DNA from: Delphinapterus leucas
Lineage: Eukaryota > Chordata > Mammalia > Artiodactyla > Monodontidae
Direction of reading: 5' to 3'
NCBI RefSeq assembly: GCF_002288925.2
Contig: NW_022098049.1
Span: 3,063,936 to 3,127,935, forward strand
DNA: 64,000 nucleotides
Shown here: positions 37,853-48,370 of the stretch, piece after piece
Layout of the letters: the number at the start of each line of letters is the position of its first letter
How positions within the stretch are numbered: position 1 is the first letter of the stretch
The notes under the pieces: generated by a model
Seen by the model: only the letters and a program-made list of their open reading frames with translations
Told to the model about the DNA's origin: nothing
Database searches by the model: none
Position numbers and translations under genes: made by a program

Positions 37853-39266
37853 ACCTGAACTGGCACATCCAAGTACAAAACCAGTTTAGTGATCTATTGC
37901 CACATCTATAGATTAGTGGGTTGCAGTTTTATGCCTTTTTATTTTTAATTAAGTGAATGTAAGTGTCCATGTTTCTTTAAGGTCATCTTCAAAGAATATG
38001 CAGTTCCAGTCCTGCAAAAAAGTTTTTTTATGACCTTATTTTATTTTATTTATTTTTTTCAGTTTGTGGCTGAGTAGCTTCCTAGGTAGAAATCATGACT
38101 TAATTACATGAAAGAAAGTTCAGGTCTCAAACACCGAAGTCAATCCAGAAGTTAAGGGCCAGTGAAGTTTCAATTAAACAACCTGGTTAAAGTAAAACTT
38201 GGGGGCAAACAAAACCAGTCTGGCTGCCTCTTGAAAACAGCTTCCTGTCGCCTCCTCCCCTAAAAGCGAAGATTCCCCCTTTTCCCCCACCCCAACCAAG
38301 AGCAGGTAGCTGCCTTTAACCTACCTGTCCCCTTCCTGTGACTGCCATCATGGATTTGCTGGGCCCTCTTTGGCTACAATGAAATACAAACTCACTCAGT
38401 CCTGAGACTCAACCTCAGAGAAGGGTCCCAAAATTCAAATTCTGAACTCCTAAGTGGAATCTGGCCAAAGACCCCATCTCACCAGCCTCCTGCCCCCAGA
38501 GATGACAGCCTTCTTCACCTGGACCCTCCAAGGGCTGCTTACAAACACTGTCTGTGCCCTGCTAAATGCCAGATACTTACCAGCATTTGGGAACCTGGGT
38601 TCCTCAGAGAGAAGCAGGATGCAGGCCCTGCCCTGGAGGCAGTTGAGTCTAGTGGGGAAGATGGTGACCACACAGGGAGGTCAACACTCTAGAGGGAGAA
38701 GGTGCTACAGAGGCCTCAGGCCTGAGACCCAATTTACCCTGGGGACAGAGAAGTGGGAGTGGTGGGGGACAAAAGGTTCACAGGTGATGTGACTCTCAAA
38801 CTGGCTCTAGGAAGACAAGCCGAAGATCCTCAAACATCTAAAGGGGGCAGAGAGGGGGTGGGCTGGGAAGGGCACTCCAGGTCTGGAATGCACATGTGCA
38901 AGAAGAAAGGGATCAAAGGTTTTAAGGGATTCAGGGAGCAGAGAGCATTTTTTTGTGGGTGGAACTGCCGGCCATGGGTAGAGATGTCATTGGACAGGTG
39001 GGTGACGGCAAGATGGCGAGAGGCCTTATTCTCCTGGGAAGCCTTAAAAAATCTGAGATTCCTAAGCGCCATCCCACTCCACCCCCACCCCCCAGTTAAT
39101 CAGTAACCACAGGTATAAGGCAGGGCTCTGAAATCTGTACTTTAAAACAAGCCTCCTGAGCGACAGGATCCACGCAGTGAGATGAGGAGAGCGTGGCGTT
39201 TAACGAACTCTATACTAAAAACACAACGTATTTTTAAGAACCACGACTGTGCCATTCAGTGTTAAG
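37853..39266. other. Mostly single-copy intron sequence
   Basis: An old hAT scrap may lie near 39095-39170. Chance open frames at 38454-39106 show no known domain. Confidence 0.4.
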
Positions 39267-39326
39267 CTGTGGAGACTGTCTTCATCAAGACAGTCTCCAC
39301 AGTCAGTGAAGACTGACTGTCTTCAC
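39267..39326. repeat. Perfect 16-bp hairpin plus overlapping hairpins
   Basis: The arms CTGTGGAGACTGTCTT (39267-39282) and AAGACAGTCTCCACAG (39287-39302) pair exactly around the loop CATC. Right beside it, GTGAAGAC (39306-39313) pairs with GTCTTCAC (39319-39326), and AGTCAGT (39301-39307) pairs with ACTGACT (39312-39318). Confidence 0.95.
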
Positions 39327-39639
39327 CTCGGCAATCCAGGCTCACTGATTAAAGTCCACCTCTGACCGCCTGGACCTCGCTGGCTATTGTGAAAGTTCCA
39401 GCTTCCACCTGCCCTCCTCACGCACACATTGCGGGGCTCTTCTAACCGTATTTCTCGCCTAACCTTCTCTCTCCTTTATCCTCTGCTTAACCTCTGCTTC
39501 CTTCCACTCCCTTTGTCCCCAAAGCGAAAACTGGAAACTCTAAAGATAATATAGAAAGAGAAATTTTAGACTGTCCAACTTCATTCGTATTTTAAGATTT
39601 AACAGGGCCAAAAGGAGATTTTAAATCGTAGAATATTAG

Positions 39640-39820
39640 AGCTGAAAAAGGTTACCTGCGATCATCTAGGACCCTACTAGGTCCTGGGAAAACCCCTTTT
39701 ACAAGTGGGGAAATCAAAGCCCGGAGAAGTGAAACAAAATTATTCAGGGTCACGTAGCTGGCCAAGCAGAAGACAAACCCAGGCATCCCAGCTCCCAATC
39801 TATTCATTACTCCAAGGTGC
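39640..39820 (+). repeat. MIR/L2-type old repeat
   Basis: CAAGTGGGGAAATCAAAGCC, CGGAGAAGTGAAAC and GGGTCACGTAGCTGGCCAAG resemble the MIR 3' half. Confidence 0.5.
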
Positions 39821-39934
39821 TACATAGATTGTTGCTGTTGTTGTTTTAATGCATTCAGGATCAAGTAACTTTAAAAGCAAACTTAAGTTTATACTAAATC
39901 TAGGAGCACCTTACATGAGGAATCATAATTTAAT

Positions 39935-40150
39935 GGTTAAAATCTAGACTCTGGGCCAGGCTTCAGTCTCCCCACTTCCAAGCCATGTGACCTTGGTCGG
40001 TTTAGCTCTCTTCGTCCAGATTTCATCATCTAGAATGGAGGTCATAAGCACAGACCTCACAGTGCTGTTTCGAGAATGAAAAGACTCAATCCATGTAAAG
40101 CACAAAGGACAGAGCCCAGCCCGTGTTACGTATTCAATAAAGGTGATTAG
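39935..40150 (+). repeat. MIR SINE
   Basis: TAGACTCTGGGCCAGGC, ATGTGACCTTGGTCGGTTTA, CATCTAGAATGGAGGTC and CATGTAAAGCACAAAGGACA follow MIR order. Confidence 0.65.
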
Positions 40151-40873
40151 AGATGATCTAGTCGTCTGGGGATCCATTTCCTTCCTTCTTAGAATCTTAA
40201 GCTCCTCACTCTGGGTTTGGTGTATTATCATCTCAACATCCCGGAGATGCTTTTTCAAAGCTATAAAGTAATTACAGAGGCACACTGAGGCAGCCAAAAA
40301 TGAAAGTAACACAGCATTATGCTCTCAAAGGCCCTAGTTGACACAAGCAAATGATGCAAGGGCCACGAAGGGCCAGTGCTAACTAAGACGTGCCCCTGCC
40401 TTCCAGTGAAAGGGGGGCACCAGGCTGCACGCTTACAGGTGTAGGAATGCTACTCCCCAACACCAGCCACCGAGGGTTGAGAAGCCTCCCCCGACCTTTG
40501 TTCTTTTCCTTTTCTTTTTTTAAGCAACCCAGACAAATGCACACCAGTCAGTTCAACAACTCCTATGATAGCCCGTGTGCTGGTCCATCATGGACACGAA
40601 GAAAATGGAGACCCTGCCTCACGAAAGTCAGGCATCCTTTGTACAACAAATGCCTAGACACTAATTCTTTGCGGCCAATAACACAGAAACAGGGGTACTT
40701 TCACACTGAACACAAGTTGTACATTCATTCCAGAGTGCAAACACCAAAAAAATATGGAACTGTATGTATTATGGTGTTGATTAACTCTTAAATTTCATTA
40801 TGGTTTAATTATTCACCTAAACATGTACATTATAATAGCGACTTACACTCTTTCGTTTAAAAAAATGAATAGA
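40151..40873. other. Single-copy intron sequence
   Basis: No gene seen. The 133-residue open frame at 40390-40791 has no recognisable domain. Confidence 0.4.
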
Positions 40874-41077
40874 GGGCTTCCCTGGTGGCGCAGTGGTTGA
40901 GAGTCCGCCTGCCGATGCAGGGGACACGGGTTCGTGCCCCGGTCCGGGAAGATCCCAGGTGCCGCGGAGCGGCTGGGCCCGTGAGCCATGGCCGCTGAGC
41001 CTGCGCGTCCGGAGCCTGTGCCCCGCAACGGGAGAGGAAAGGCCAGTGAGAGGCCCGAGTACAACAAAAAAAAAAAA
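40874..41077 (+). mobile_element. CHR SINE, short form with altered 3' part
   Basis: It opens GGGCTTCCCTGGTGGCGCAG. The end reads GGAGAGGAAAGGCCAGTGAG and CGAGTACAAC, where other copies have GGCCACAACAGTGAG and CGCGTACCGC. No clear target duplication was found. Confidence 0.9.
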
Positions 41078-41688
41078 TACAACAGAGTTCTAATGTACTT
41101 CCACGTTCTACTTAATAGTTATATGACTAGATTGATTTTGCTCTTATAATGCCTAGCTTTAGAAGATTTTCCTAAATAAATTATATTCATAGCTACTGCA
41201 AAATATTTGCTAAAAAGGACAAAGGCCTTTCAGAGCCATTCCCTTTGGGAAACAAGATGGAATGCTAATATTTTGGAAACCAGAGACCTGCTAGCTTGAG
41301 ATTCTGGATACCAGCCCAAAAGAGACGCATTTAAGAATAACTGCTATTGCCTTCTCATCTTTCCAGCAAGAAAGACTCAAAAAATATGATATCTAAAGGC
41401 TCTAAGCAAGAGACTGGACTTTCCATAGAGGGTAGATATCGAACTCCAAACTGCATCAGAGTTACACCCTGTAATGACCACAAGCCCAAATATATTTGCT
41501 GCTGACCAAAACAGATTGAAGCTTTTTTTTTTTTAACAGATTCTTCATTTCCTTGGAGGTGCATACACCATTAAAAGAGATTACCCACAGATCTCCAAAA
41601 GGATGTATACATGGACATTAACTGCAGTGTAGCTTGTAACAGTACGTAAGTGGAGATAATCTAAATATTCCTCAAAATAAAAATGATT
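41078..41688. other. Single-copy intron sequence
   Basis: A T-run lies near 41523-41534. No gene seen. Confidence 0.4.
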
Positions 41689-41909
41689 TGGGCTTCCCTG
41701 GTGGCGCAGTGGTTGAGAGTCCGCCTGCCGATGCAGGGGACGCGGGTTCGTGCCCTGGTCCGGGAAGATCCCACGTGCCGCGGAGCGGCTGGGCCTGTGA
41801 GCCATGGCCGCTGAGCCTGTGCGTCCGGAGCCTGTGCTCCACAACGGGAGAGGCCACAGCAGTGAGAGGCCCGCGTACCACAAAAAAAATAAATAAATAA
41901 ATAAAAAAG
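41689..41909 (+). mobile_element. CHR SINE, short form
   Basis: The target duplication AAAAATGATT lies at 41679-41688 and 41910-41919. The body matches the short form and the tail is (AAAT)n. Confidence 0.95.
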
Positions 41910-41919
41910 AAAAATGATT

Positions 41920-42542
41920 AAATCGTGCTACATCCAGACAGTGAAATTCCATTTGGCTGGTAGGACCAATGAGGTAGATCTCTAGGTACTGACATAGAAA
42001 GATAATTATAATATACTGGGGAGTAAAAGCACGGGAACAATGTTTCTTACAGGTTACCTTTTGAAAAAGATCTTACAAATATATTTGATTCCATATATCA
42101 ACCTACATATTGTTCTACGAGTAATTTTTCTCCCATATGTGTTTAAGTATGCAAAAAAGTCTATAAAAGACACTAAGCCCAATCTCTGCAAATGGTACTG
42201 AGAGGGTAGATTTTACTTTATATACTTCGTTACATGACTTTTTTTTAAACTAAAGAGCATGTTCTATATTTTTCAATTGTTAAGAAAAAATTAACTTATT
42301 ACAACTAATTTGATGCTTACTGAACATAAGATGTGCATTCAAGTTTCTCTCTTATCATCTCCATAAAATATATCTTTTTTGTATCAACCATACATTTTTT
42401 AGGTCATATGAGTTCTCACACTCCCATATTCAATAAAGTTATTTCCTCCCAGTGCATATGGATTCTAGACATCGAGATGTAAAATATTCTGGTATTGCTA
42501 AAAGTGACCTAAAATCAAATGGTTTAAAAATATATCAAAGCA
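41920..42542. other. AT-rich single-copy intron sequence
   Basis: No gene or young repeat recognised. Confidence 0.4.
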
Positions 42543-42879
42543 GGGGGCTTCCTTGGTGGTGCAGTAGTTAAGAATCCACCTGCCAATGCAGGGGACACGG
42601 GTTCGAGTCCTGGTCCGGGAAGATCCCACATGCCGCGGAGCAACTAAGCCCGTGCGCCACAACTACTGAGCCTGCACTCTAGAGCCCACGAGCCACAACT
42701 ACTGAGCCCACGCACCTAGAGCCCGTGCTCCGCAACAAGAGAAGCCACCGCAACGAGAAGCCCACGCACCACAACGAAGAGTAGCCCCTGCTCGCCGCAA
42801 CTAGAGAAAGCCCGCGTGCAGCAATGCAGACCCAAGGCAGCCAATTAATTAACTGACTGATTGACTGATTAATTAATTT
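42543..42879 (+). mobile_element. CHR SINE, long form with ATTAATT/ACTGATTG tail
   Basis: GGGCTTCCTTGGTGGTGCAG opens it. The long body ends in GGCAGCC followed by repeats of AATTAATT and GACTGATT instead of an A-run. It lies 261 bp from MTSS1 exon 3, in intron 3 just downstream of its donor. No clear target duplication. Confidence 0.9.
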
Positions 42880-43140
42880 CAAAACACAACAAGCCATCTC
42901 AGGCATACATAGTTGTTCCTTTCATTTATTTTTCACTCTTCTCGTGCACTTTATCATCTAGAGAACGATTTGCAGCTTCTACGATGTGGAATCCCACAGA
43001 GTTAAAAAATCTATGTATTTTTAAATATGAGTCAGCTAAGCTCTGACAACTTAAGCGCTATATTCTTGTAAAGCGCCCAAGGGTAAGAGCCCACACGCTG
43101 AGCGCCGTCAATGCTGGGAGCCATCCCTCCACCTGCTTAC

Positions 43141-43214
43141 CACGTGTGTTGGTGGCCATGTCAGCCACTTTCTGAAAGGCATCCAAGAAGGCAGCTGCTG
43201 CTACTACTGTTGTC
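43141..43214 (-). CDS. MTSS1: MTSS1 exon 3 (I-BAR/IMD domain, internal coding exon)
   Basis: Read on the minus strand, a pyrimidine-rich tract ending TTTGCATCTTAG precedes the exon, and GTAAGCAGG follows it. The first G completes an Arg codon begun in the upstream exon (CG+G). The next 24 codons start TTVVAAAAFLDAFQK and end ADMATNTR, and the last G starts a Gly codon. This matches residues of about 46-70 of MTSS1 as I recall it. The paralogue MTSS2 differs here (an L and a V in the TTVVAAAA stretch). MTSS1 is a cytoplasmic scaffold: its I-BAR domain binds phosphoinositide-rich membrane and bends it outward, and a C-terminal WH2 domain binds actin. The length of 74 nt is not a multiple of three, so skipping it would shift the frame. 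The assignment rests on recognising the protein and on both splice sites, not on a database search. Confidence 0.95.
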
Positions 43215-44394
43215 CTAAGATGCAAACAGAAAACAGAAGCATGAGGAGTGTCTCACACTAGCAGATGCAAGACAGCAAAAAGGCTGCAACTGCTGCTTAG
43301 GACTGAAAGTAACCCTCCAGGAGAGAGAACCCGGCTGGATACGGACAACCGTTGGCTTTGTGGACCCACGTTATTCTTAAGAAAACTTTCTCCTTCTCAT
43401 ATTAGCACTCTCCCCCAATAACGTCCAGGTCATGCAGCGGTAGTCAATAAATGCTAGCAATTCTTCCCACCCCATTCCACCCAACAGTATAAATTATCAC
43501 CAGGTTAAAATTTCACCAATGAGGAAAAAGGTCTTTCTGCCTAAAAGAACAAGTTATTAAAAAATATAAATGGTATATGTGAAAGTGATTTTAGAGGAGG
43601 AAAACAATATAGCTATATGGATTGGCAGAAGGAATCTTGGAGAGTGATCGTCTAGGTTAAACAATTCATTTTAGAGTTGGGAAAACTGAGACCACAGCTA
43701 CATAGTGATTTTCAAGATCACTAGCTCATACCAGGGCTGAGACCAGTAGCCCAGCAAGACTTACAGTGCCGTGTTCATCCTACTACAAGATCCAGGCTAT
43801 GTGACTTTTCCCCCTAAATCATAATTATAGGGAAACTGAGATACTATTTTTTTCAACGTTAGAATGCTACCTAAACAGCATCTTCTGAATTCCTAAAAGC
43901 TGAGAATGAGGAGGAGTTACTATACTCATTTGCTGTCCTAGAAGTTATTCTGAATTCTTCCCATCCCCTTGAGCACTTGAAGATGCCTTGAGCACTCTGT
44001 GGTCTCCTGGTTCCTAGAGTCGTGGTCCAAGATGTCACTGAATGAAAAGTAAGCACTGCTGCATCTCAGGGCCGTGATTACCCAGGACAAGCAAGCAAGC
44101 CCCAGGTTCACTCACAAGAACTCTGTAACAGAATTTACAGCCTGATGCTAATTTCCAAGTATTTCACACATGAATCCAGCCCCACTGAGCATTCCTAACA
44201 ATGCAAAATTGCTGAAGGATGAAGATGAGAATAAGGACTAAAAAGGAATGAGTTCAAATCAGAGGGAAAAAAAAAGAAAGAAATGACCTTTGAACATAAG
44301 CAAGAGTAGCTATGAAGCAAAAGGTTCCCGGAAGGTGATGGAGTGGTCCCCAGGAAAACCTGGGCAATAGTCCCTCAGAGCCAAACTTCAAAAT

Positions 44395-44402
44395 GAGGCC
44401 TG
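44395..44402. repeat. Target-site duplication of the gapped SINE
   Basis: GAGGCCTG here and at 44574-44581 flank the SINE, so the insertion is probably genuine and the gap lies inside it. Confidence 0.7.
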
Positions 44403-44543
44403 GGGGCTTCCCTGGTGGCGCAGTGGTTGAGAGTCCGCCTGCCNNNNNNNNNNNNNNNNNNNNNNNNNNNNNNNNNNNNNNNNNNNNNNNNNNNNNNNNN
44501 NNNNNNNNNNNNNNNNNNNNNNNNNNNNNNNNNNNNNNNNNNN

Positions 44544-44573
<30 letters not shown>
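44403..44573 (+). mobile_element. CHR SINE containing an assembly gap
   Basis: The first 40 bases (GGGGCTTCCCTGGTGGCGCA...) and a run of about 30 A are present, and the body is replaced by 100 N. The left part matches the short form. Confidence 0.9.
44444..44543. other. Assembly gap of 100 N
   Basis: Exactly 100 N, the usual placeholder for a gap of unknown length. The missing part should be the SINE body of about 150 bases. Confidence 0.95.
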
Positions 44574-44577
<4 letters not shown>

Positions 44578-44581
44578 CCTG

Positions 44582-46178
44582 ATATTTTCCAGTAGAGCAA
44601 GAGAACATTCTGCTCAAAAAAAAAAAAAAAAACACAATGACATACACACTAAACAAAACCAAAACAAACAAAAAAAACACACCACTTCAAAGTATATTTC
44701 TTAAAGAGTTGGCACCATGGAAAAGTTAGCTTTATCAAACACCCTGAGATTTACAAATGGCTCATTCTGATTTATAATTAATATCTGATCCAAGTGCTGT
44801 GTTTATTCTTATTCAAGTCAAGGCCGATCTTCCAAATTTAATGAGCCACAGCTGGAGAGGTGCCTTGAGTATTACACAGTCACCAGGGCTCCCGTGAAAA
44901 CGAAGACTGTGGTCAAGTGTGACAAATTAAGAGCTTTTAAACACCGGCTTCCGATGAGCCATATTTCACTGACTGCTTTTTTCACAGGACATCTTAGCTC
45001 TCTCTAATGGGGCCGAGCAAACATGCATCCATCAGCAGGAGAAAGGAGTGCTTCAGCTTACATGCTCCAAGACTATTTGCCTCTTTTACGGTCTTATCCT
45101 TATGCACTCCCTAACACAGAAAATTAAACCATGTGCTTGAGGCTCCTATGGTGCTCTCAGCCAGGTACTAGTAGTTTAACAAAATAAGGAAACGGTCCCT
45201 GCCCTCAGGAGGCCTACGTATTGTTAAAAAAAAAAAAATATATATATATATATATATATGGTACTTTGTACCAGTGGGGATAAGATTGCTTTAAGTCTCA
45301 CTCTGTATGTTTAAGACAGCTGATCAGTTAATTATTTTAAACTTTAGCATCCTCATTGGTAAAAGGGGAAGAGCATCTTCTCCTTGGTCAACCCTGAAAA
45401 CCTGTCAGACAATTAAATGAGGCTGGATAAGAAAAAATGTTGGAGGAGGGGTTGGACTTAAATGTTTTACTGTTTTACTACAGGAGGTGACCTCCTACAG
45501 GATGGAGACTAACCTATTTGAAATAAATGATGATAGCGGCAGAGCTGGGGCAGAGGGGTTTGGATATGATCCAGGATAAAGTAATCAAAGGTTCGTAAGC
45601 AAAGAAATGGTAAAGGACTTGACAAGTGGCAAAGGGGCCATAGGCTGGAGCCCATGGTCCATCTGGATGCCCACTCATGGATCTGGAAATCCCAGGCCCC
45701 ATGAAGCTGAATGATGGGCAGGGAAAGTTCCACGTCTCCCAAGTTCTTCTCTCCTTATCTGCTGGGGAGCCAGGGAATGCCCAGTCCTATGGCTAAAGTT
45801 CTGGGCAGGGACCCCTGGTGCCAACAGGTAAAGTCCTAAGAAGCCCATGTCATTCCTCCCTCCTCTGTCATCCGCATGGCTTTTTATCTCAGAAAACACC
45901 TACCTGCTTTGTCCTCTGGAAAACCATCCCCATACATCCAAACCAACCAATACGCCGTGAATAGGGGTCGTGAAAATAACTGCTTTTTTTTTAATGTCCC
46001 AACCCTCTTGAAGCACCCTCTAAGTTCAATCGCACCCCTCCCCTCACTGATTTCAAAAGCATATAGCTTTAACAAGAAGATGTTGCCGTATTTTCTATTT
46101 CATATGAAATGATATATTAACAAGCACAAGATGAGGCAATAATAATAGCCCCTTAGAGCACATCAGCATTAGATCCTG
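44582..46178. other. MTSS1: Single-copy intron 2 sequence
   Basis: It contains an A-run near 44616-44631 and a run of about 13 A followed by (TA)10 at 45226-45259. No coding sequence was recognised. Confidence 0.45.
45226..45259. repeat. A13 followed by (TA)10 microsatellite
   Basis: An A-run (45226-45238) runs directly into (TA)n. Confidence 0.95.
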
Positions 46179-46455
46179 GTTTTTAAGCAGTTTTATTGAG
46201 ACATAATTTGTATACCATAAAATTCACCATTTTTAGGTGTATAAGTCATCAATTTTTCAGTAAATTTAGAGTTATGCAAACACCACCACAATCCCATTTC
46301 AGAACATTTCCATCACCACAAAAAGGTCACTCATGCCCATTTGCAGTCAACCTTCTTTTCCACTCCTAGCCCCAGGAAACTACAAATCTACATCTGTCTC
46401 TACAGATTTGCATTATCTAGACATTTCATGTAAATAGAATGATACAAACTAAGTT
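46179..46455 (-). mobile_element. Old LINE-1 3' end, antisense
   Basis: TTTAAGCAGTTTTATTGAGA, ATAAAATTCACCATTTTTAGG, CAACCTTCTTTTCCACTCC and TTTGCATTATCTAGACATTT are the reverse complement of an old L1 3' end. It lies in intron 2 in the same sense as MTSS1. Confidence 0.85.
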
Positions 46456-46479
46456 TTAAACTCTATAAGGGTAGGCAGT

Positions 46480-46625
46480 AATCAGAATGGACTGTGGAGC
46501 CAGACTGCCTCAGATCAATTCCCTGCTCTGTCATTTATCAATACTAGCTGTGTCACTTTGGATAAGTTATTCAGCTTATCTGTGCCTCAGTTACCTCATC
46601 AGCAAAATGGGGTAACAAGACTCTT
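46480..46625 (+). repeat. MIR SINE
   Basis: CTGTGTCACTTTGGATAAGT, CTGTGCCTCAGTTACCTC and GCAAAATGGGGTAAC are the MIR core. Confidence 0.8.
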
Positions 46626-46911
46626 TATCTCTTGGGGATGTGAGATTTAACCTGGCCCATTCTTACCTTACATATAATACTTCATCTGACTCTCAAAATT
46701 CCAGTGGAAGGAGGCAGAGCGGATATGAGTTTAATTTTACATACGGGAATCAGAGGTCAGGACGCATGGCTAGTAAGTGGCAACGCCACTGCATGCTCCT
46801 CTATCTGCAACACTTCCAAAACTAACGCTAATTTGCCTCTTGGGTCCATCCTATTCCATCCTTTGTCTAAGGATGCTGCCGTTTTCCTAGGGATGACATG
46901 CTTCTACTTAC

Positions 46912-46973
46912 CGAAGCTGGGACTGTAGCTTTCCGGCTTTGTTTATGAAATCTTCCCAAACTGGATAGCTCCC
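46912..46973 (-). CDS. MTSS1: MTSS1 exon 2 (N-terminal I-BAR/IMD domain, internal coding exon)
   Basis: On the minus strand the intron ends CTTTGTTTTGTTATAG, with a possible branch point in TTACTGAC just upstream. The exon opens GGGAGCTAT and ends CAGCTTCG before GTAAGTAGA, a near-consensus donor. It encodes 20 codons, starting GSYPVWEDFINKAG and ending KLQSQL, plus two bases of an Arg codon finished by the next exon. These residues match about 25-45 of MTSS1, in the first long helix region of the I-BAR domain. MTSS2 has a different sequence here (SSYPIWEDF instead of GSYPVWEDF), which separates the two genes. The exon starts in phase 0, as expected after an exon 1 ending in the Lys codon of the protein start. 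Its 62 nt is not a multiple of three. Exon 1 should lie right of 64000. Confidence 0.95.
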
Positions 46974-48117
46974 CTATAACAAAACAAAGCCATACGTCAG
47001 TAAGTCATGCTGTGATAGACATCTGATGAAGACACTGACAGCACACTCAATTCCAATTATACAGAAAACAGTATATGCTCTCTTCCTTTGCAGTCTACGA
47101 CATGTTGCCCAGATTACTGTACATACAAGTGTATTAGCTCAGAAATGGGTTATGAATGTGCTCAGTCCCTGTGATCCTGTAAACACTACAGATACCAAGT
47201 GGAACAAGTTTGGCAGAATCTAAGCCATATATCGATGCATCACTTTTTGAGTCAACAGATGGGTGGGTCCAAATTCAAGATATGTAGACCATTTTCTACC
47301 CTGAACCACCTGATCATGGCTCTGGCTCTTCTCACCCTTATCCCAGAAGGCAGGGAGGGGGGAACCAGAGTGACTGAGGCTCCTCTCCAGGAGAGGAGAC
47401 TACTGGGAAGCATTATTAGACTAGCAGAATCTCAAGGTTGGGAAGTTACCTGAACACAGCTGCTTCAGCTGATGGCCTGAGCCCAGCACCTACATACAGC
47501 ATGCTTACAGGTGGTTCCCCAGCACATTGCAGCTGACAGGGAACTCATCACCCTCCACGGCAGCCTACCTACAACGGCCACCCTGTCCTTTAGGTCCACG
47601 CAGCCCTAGTTCTAACCTTCTAGGGATCCACAGAGTTAAGATCAATCCTGCTTCCACACACACATCTTTTCAAAGAACGGAGGATAGCAGTACATTCATC
47701 CATAGCTTTCATTCTTTCAGCTCCCAGACGGAATTCTGTGTCTACACGGGCCCCTGCCTCACATCCCCACAGCATCTTGGGGACACTCCATCACATGTCT
47801 CTACTTTTCTTCTAAGTATGGTGCTCAGACACTAACTCAAAACTGCAGGCGCAATTCTGATGGGGGCAAACTAGGGCGAGGGGCGGTTACAGCTGCAGGC
47901 TAGAATGTGAATGTTACGAGCCCTGACAAGGTAAAAATAACGTATGACACCTCTTGATTTTGTCATTAAGGAGAGGGGATGGGAAAACTATAATGAAGTT
48001 AATCATCTCATCTTTTATTACAGAAGCCCCATCAAAATAGTCTAAAACTGAAACTGACCTAAAACAATGATTTCACCTTCCTAATGGTTTTCATAATCTT
48101 TTTCTCTTATGCTTAGG
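46974..48117. other. MTSS1: Single-copy intron 1 sequence
   Basis: This contains the acceptor, pyrimidine tract and likely branch point of exon 2, then sequence with no recognised repeat or gene. Confidence 0.45.
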
Positions 48118-48370
48118 AGCACGGTTTCTCTACCTTGCCACTACTGACACTTTGAGCCAGATAATTCTTTCTTTCTTTCTTTCTTTTGCTGGGGTGGGGG
48201 GGCGGGGGAGGGGTTCCTGTACATTGCAGGGTGCTTCGCAGGATCCCTGACCTCTATTCACCAGATGTCAGGAACATTCACAGATGCCACTGGATGTGAC
48301 AAAATGTCTCCAGACACTGCCAGATGGCTCCTACAGGGCAAAGTCACCCCCAGTTAAGAACCACTGCCTT
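48118..48370 (-). repeat. MER20-like hAT element with (CTTT)n growth
   Basis: It ends AGTTAAGAACCACTG on the plus strand, the reverse complement of the MER20 start. AATGTCTCCAGACACTGCCA and GTACATTGCAGGGTGC fit the body. A (CTTT)5 run at 48167-48187 and a G-rich run after it were added. Confidence 0.8.

Larger units (their letters stand above)
1..43140 (-). other. MTSS1: MTSS1 intron 3 (partial; 3' end outside the window)
   Basis: This runs from the donor of exon 3 to the left edge of the window. I looked for the next expected coding segment (GTREIGSALTRMCMRHR in the protein) on the minus strand and did not find it, so exon 4 is probably left of position 1. The intron carries nine CHR SINEs, several L1 fragments and many old L2, MIR and hAT pieces. 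Confidence 0.8.
43215..46911 (-). other. MTSS1: MTSS1 intron 2 (complete, 3697 bp)
   Basis: The two exon edges and their splice sites bound this intron, which interrupts an Arg codon after its second base. It holds one CHR SINE with an assembly gap, an A-run followed by a (TA)n tract, an antisense L1 3' end, a MIR, and otherwise single-copy sequence. The true length is uncertain because the 100-N gap may be of arbitrary size. Confidence 0.9.

Noticed and set aside
1..43140. MTSS1 exon 4 within the window
   Set aside because: I looked on the minus strand for the coding sequence following NTRG and did not see it. A translated search could still find it if I missed it.
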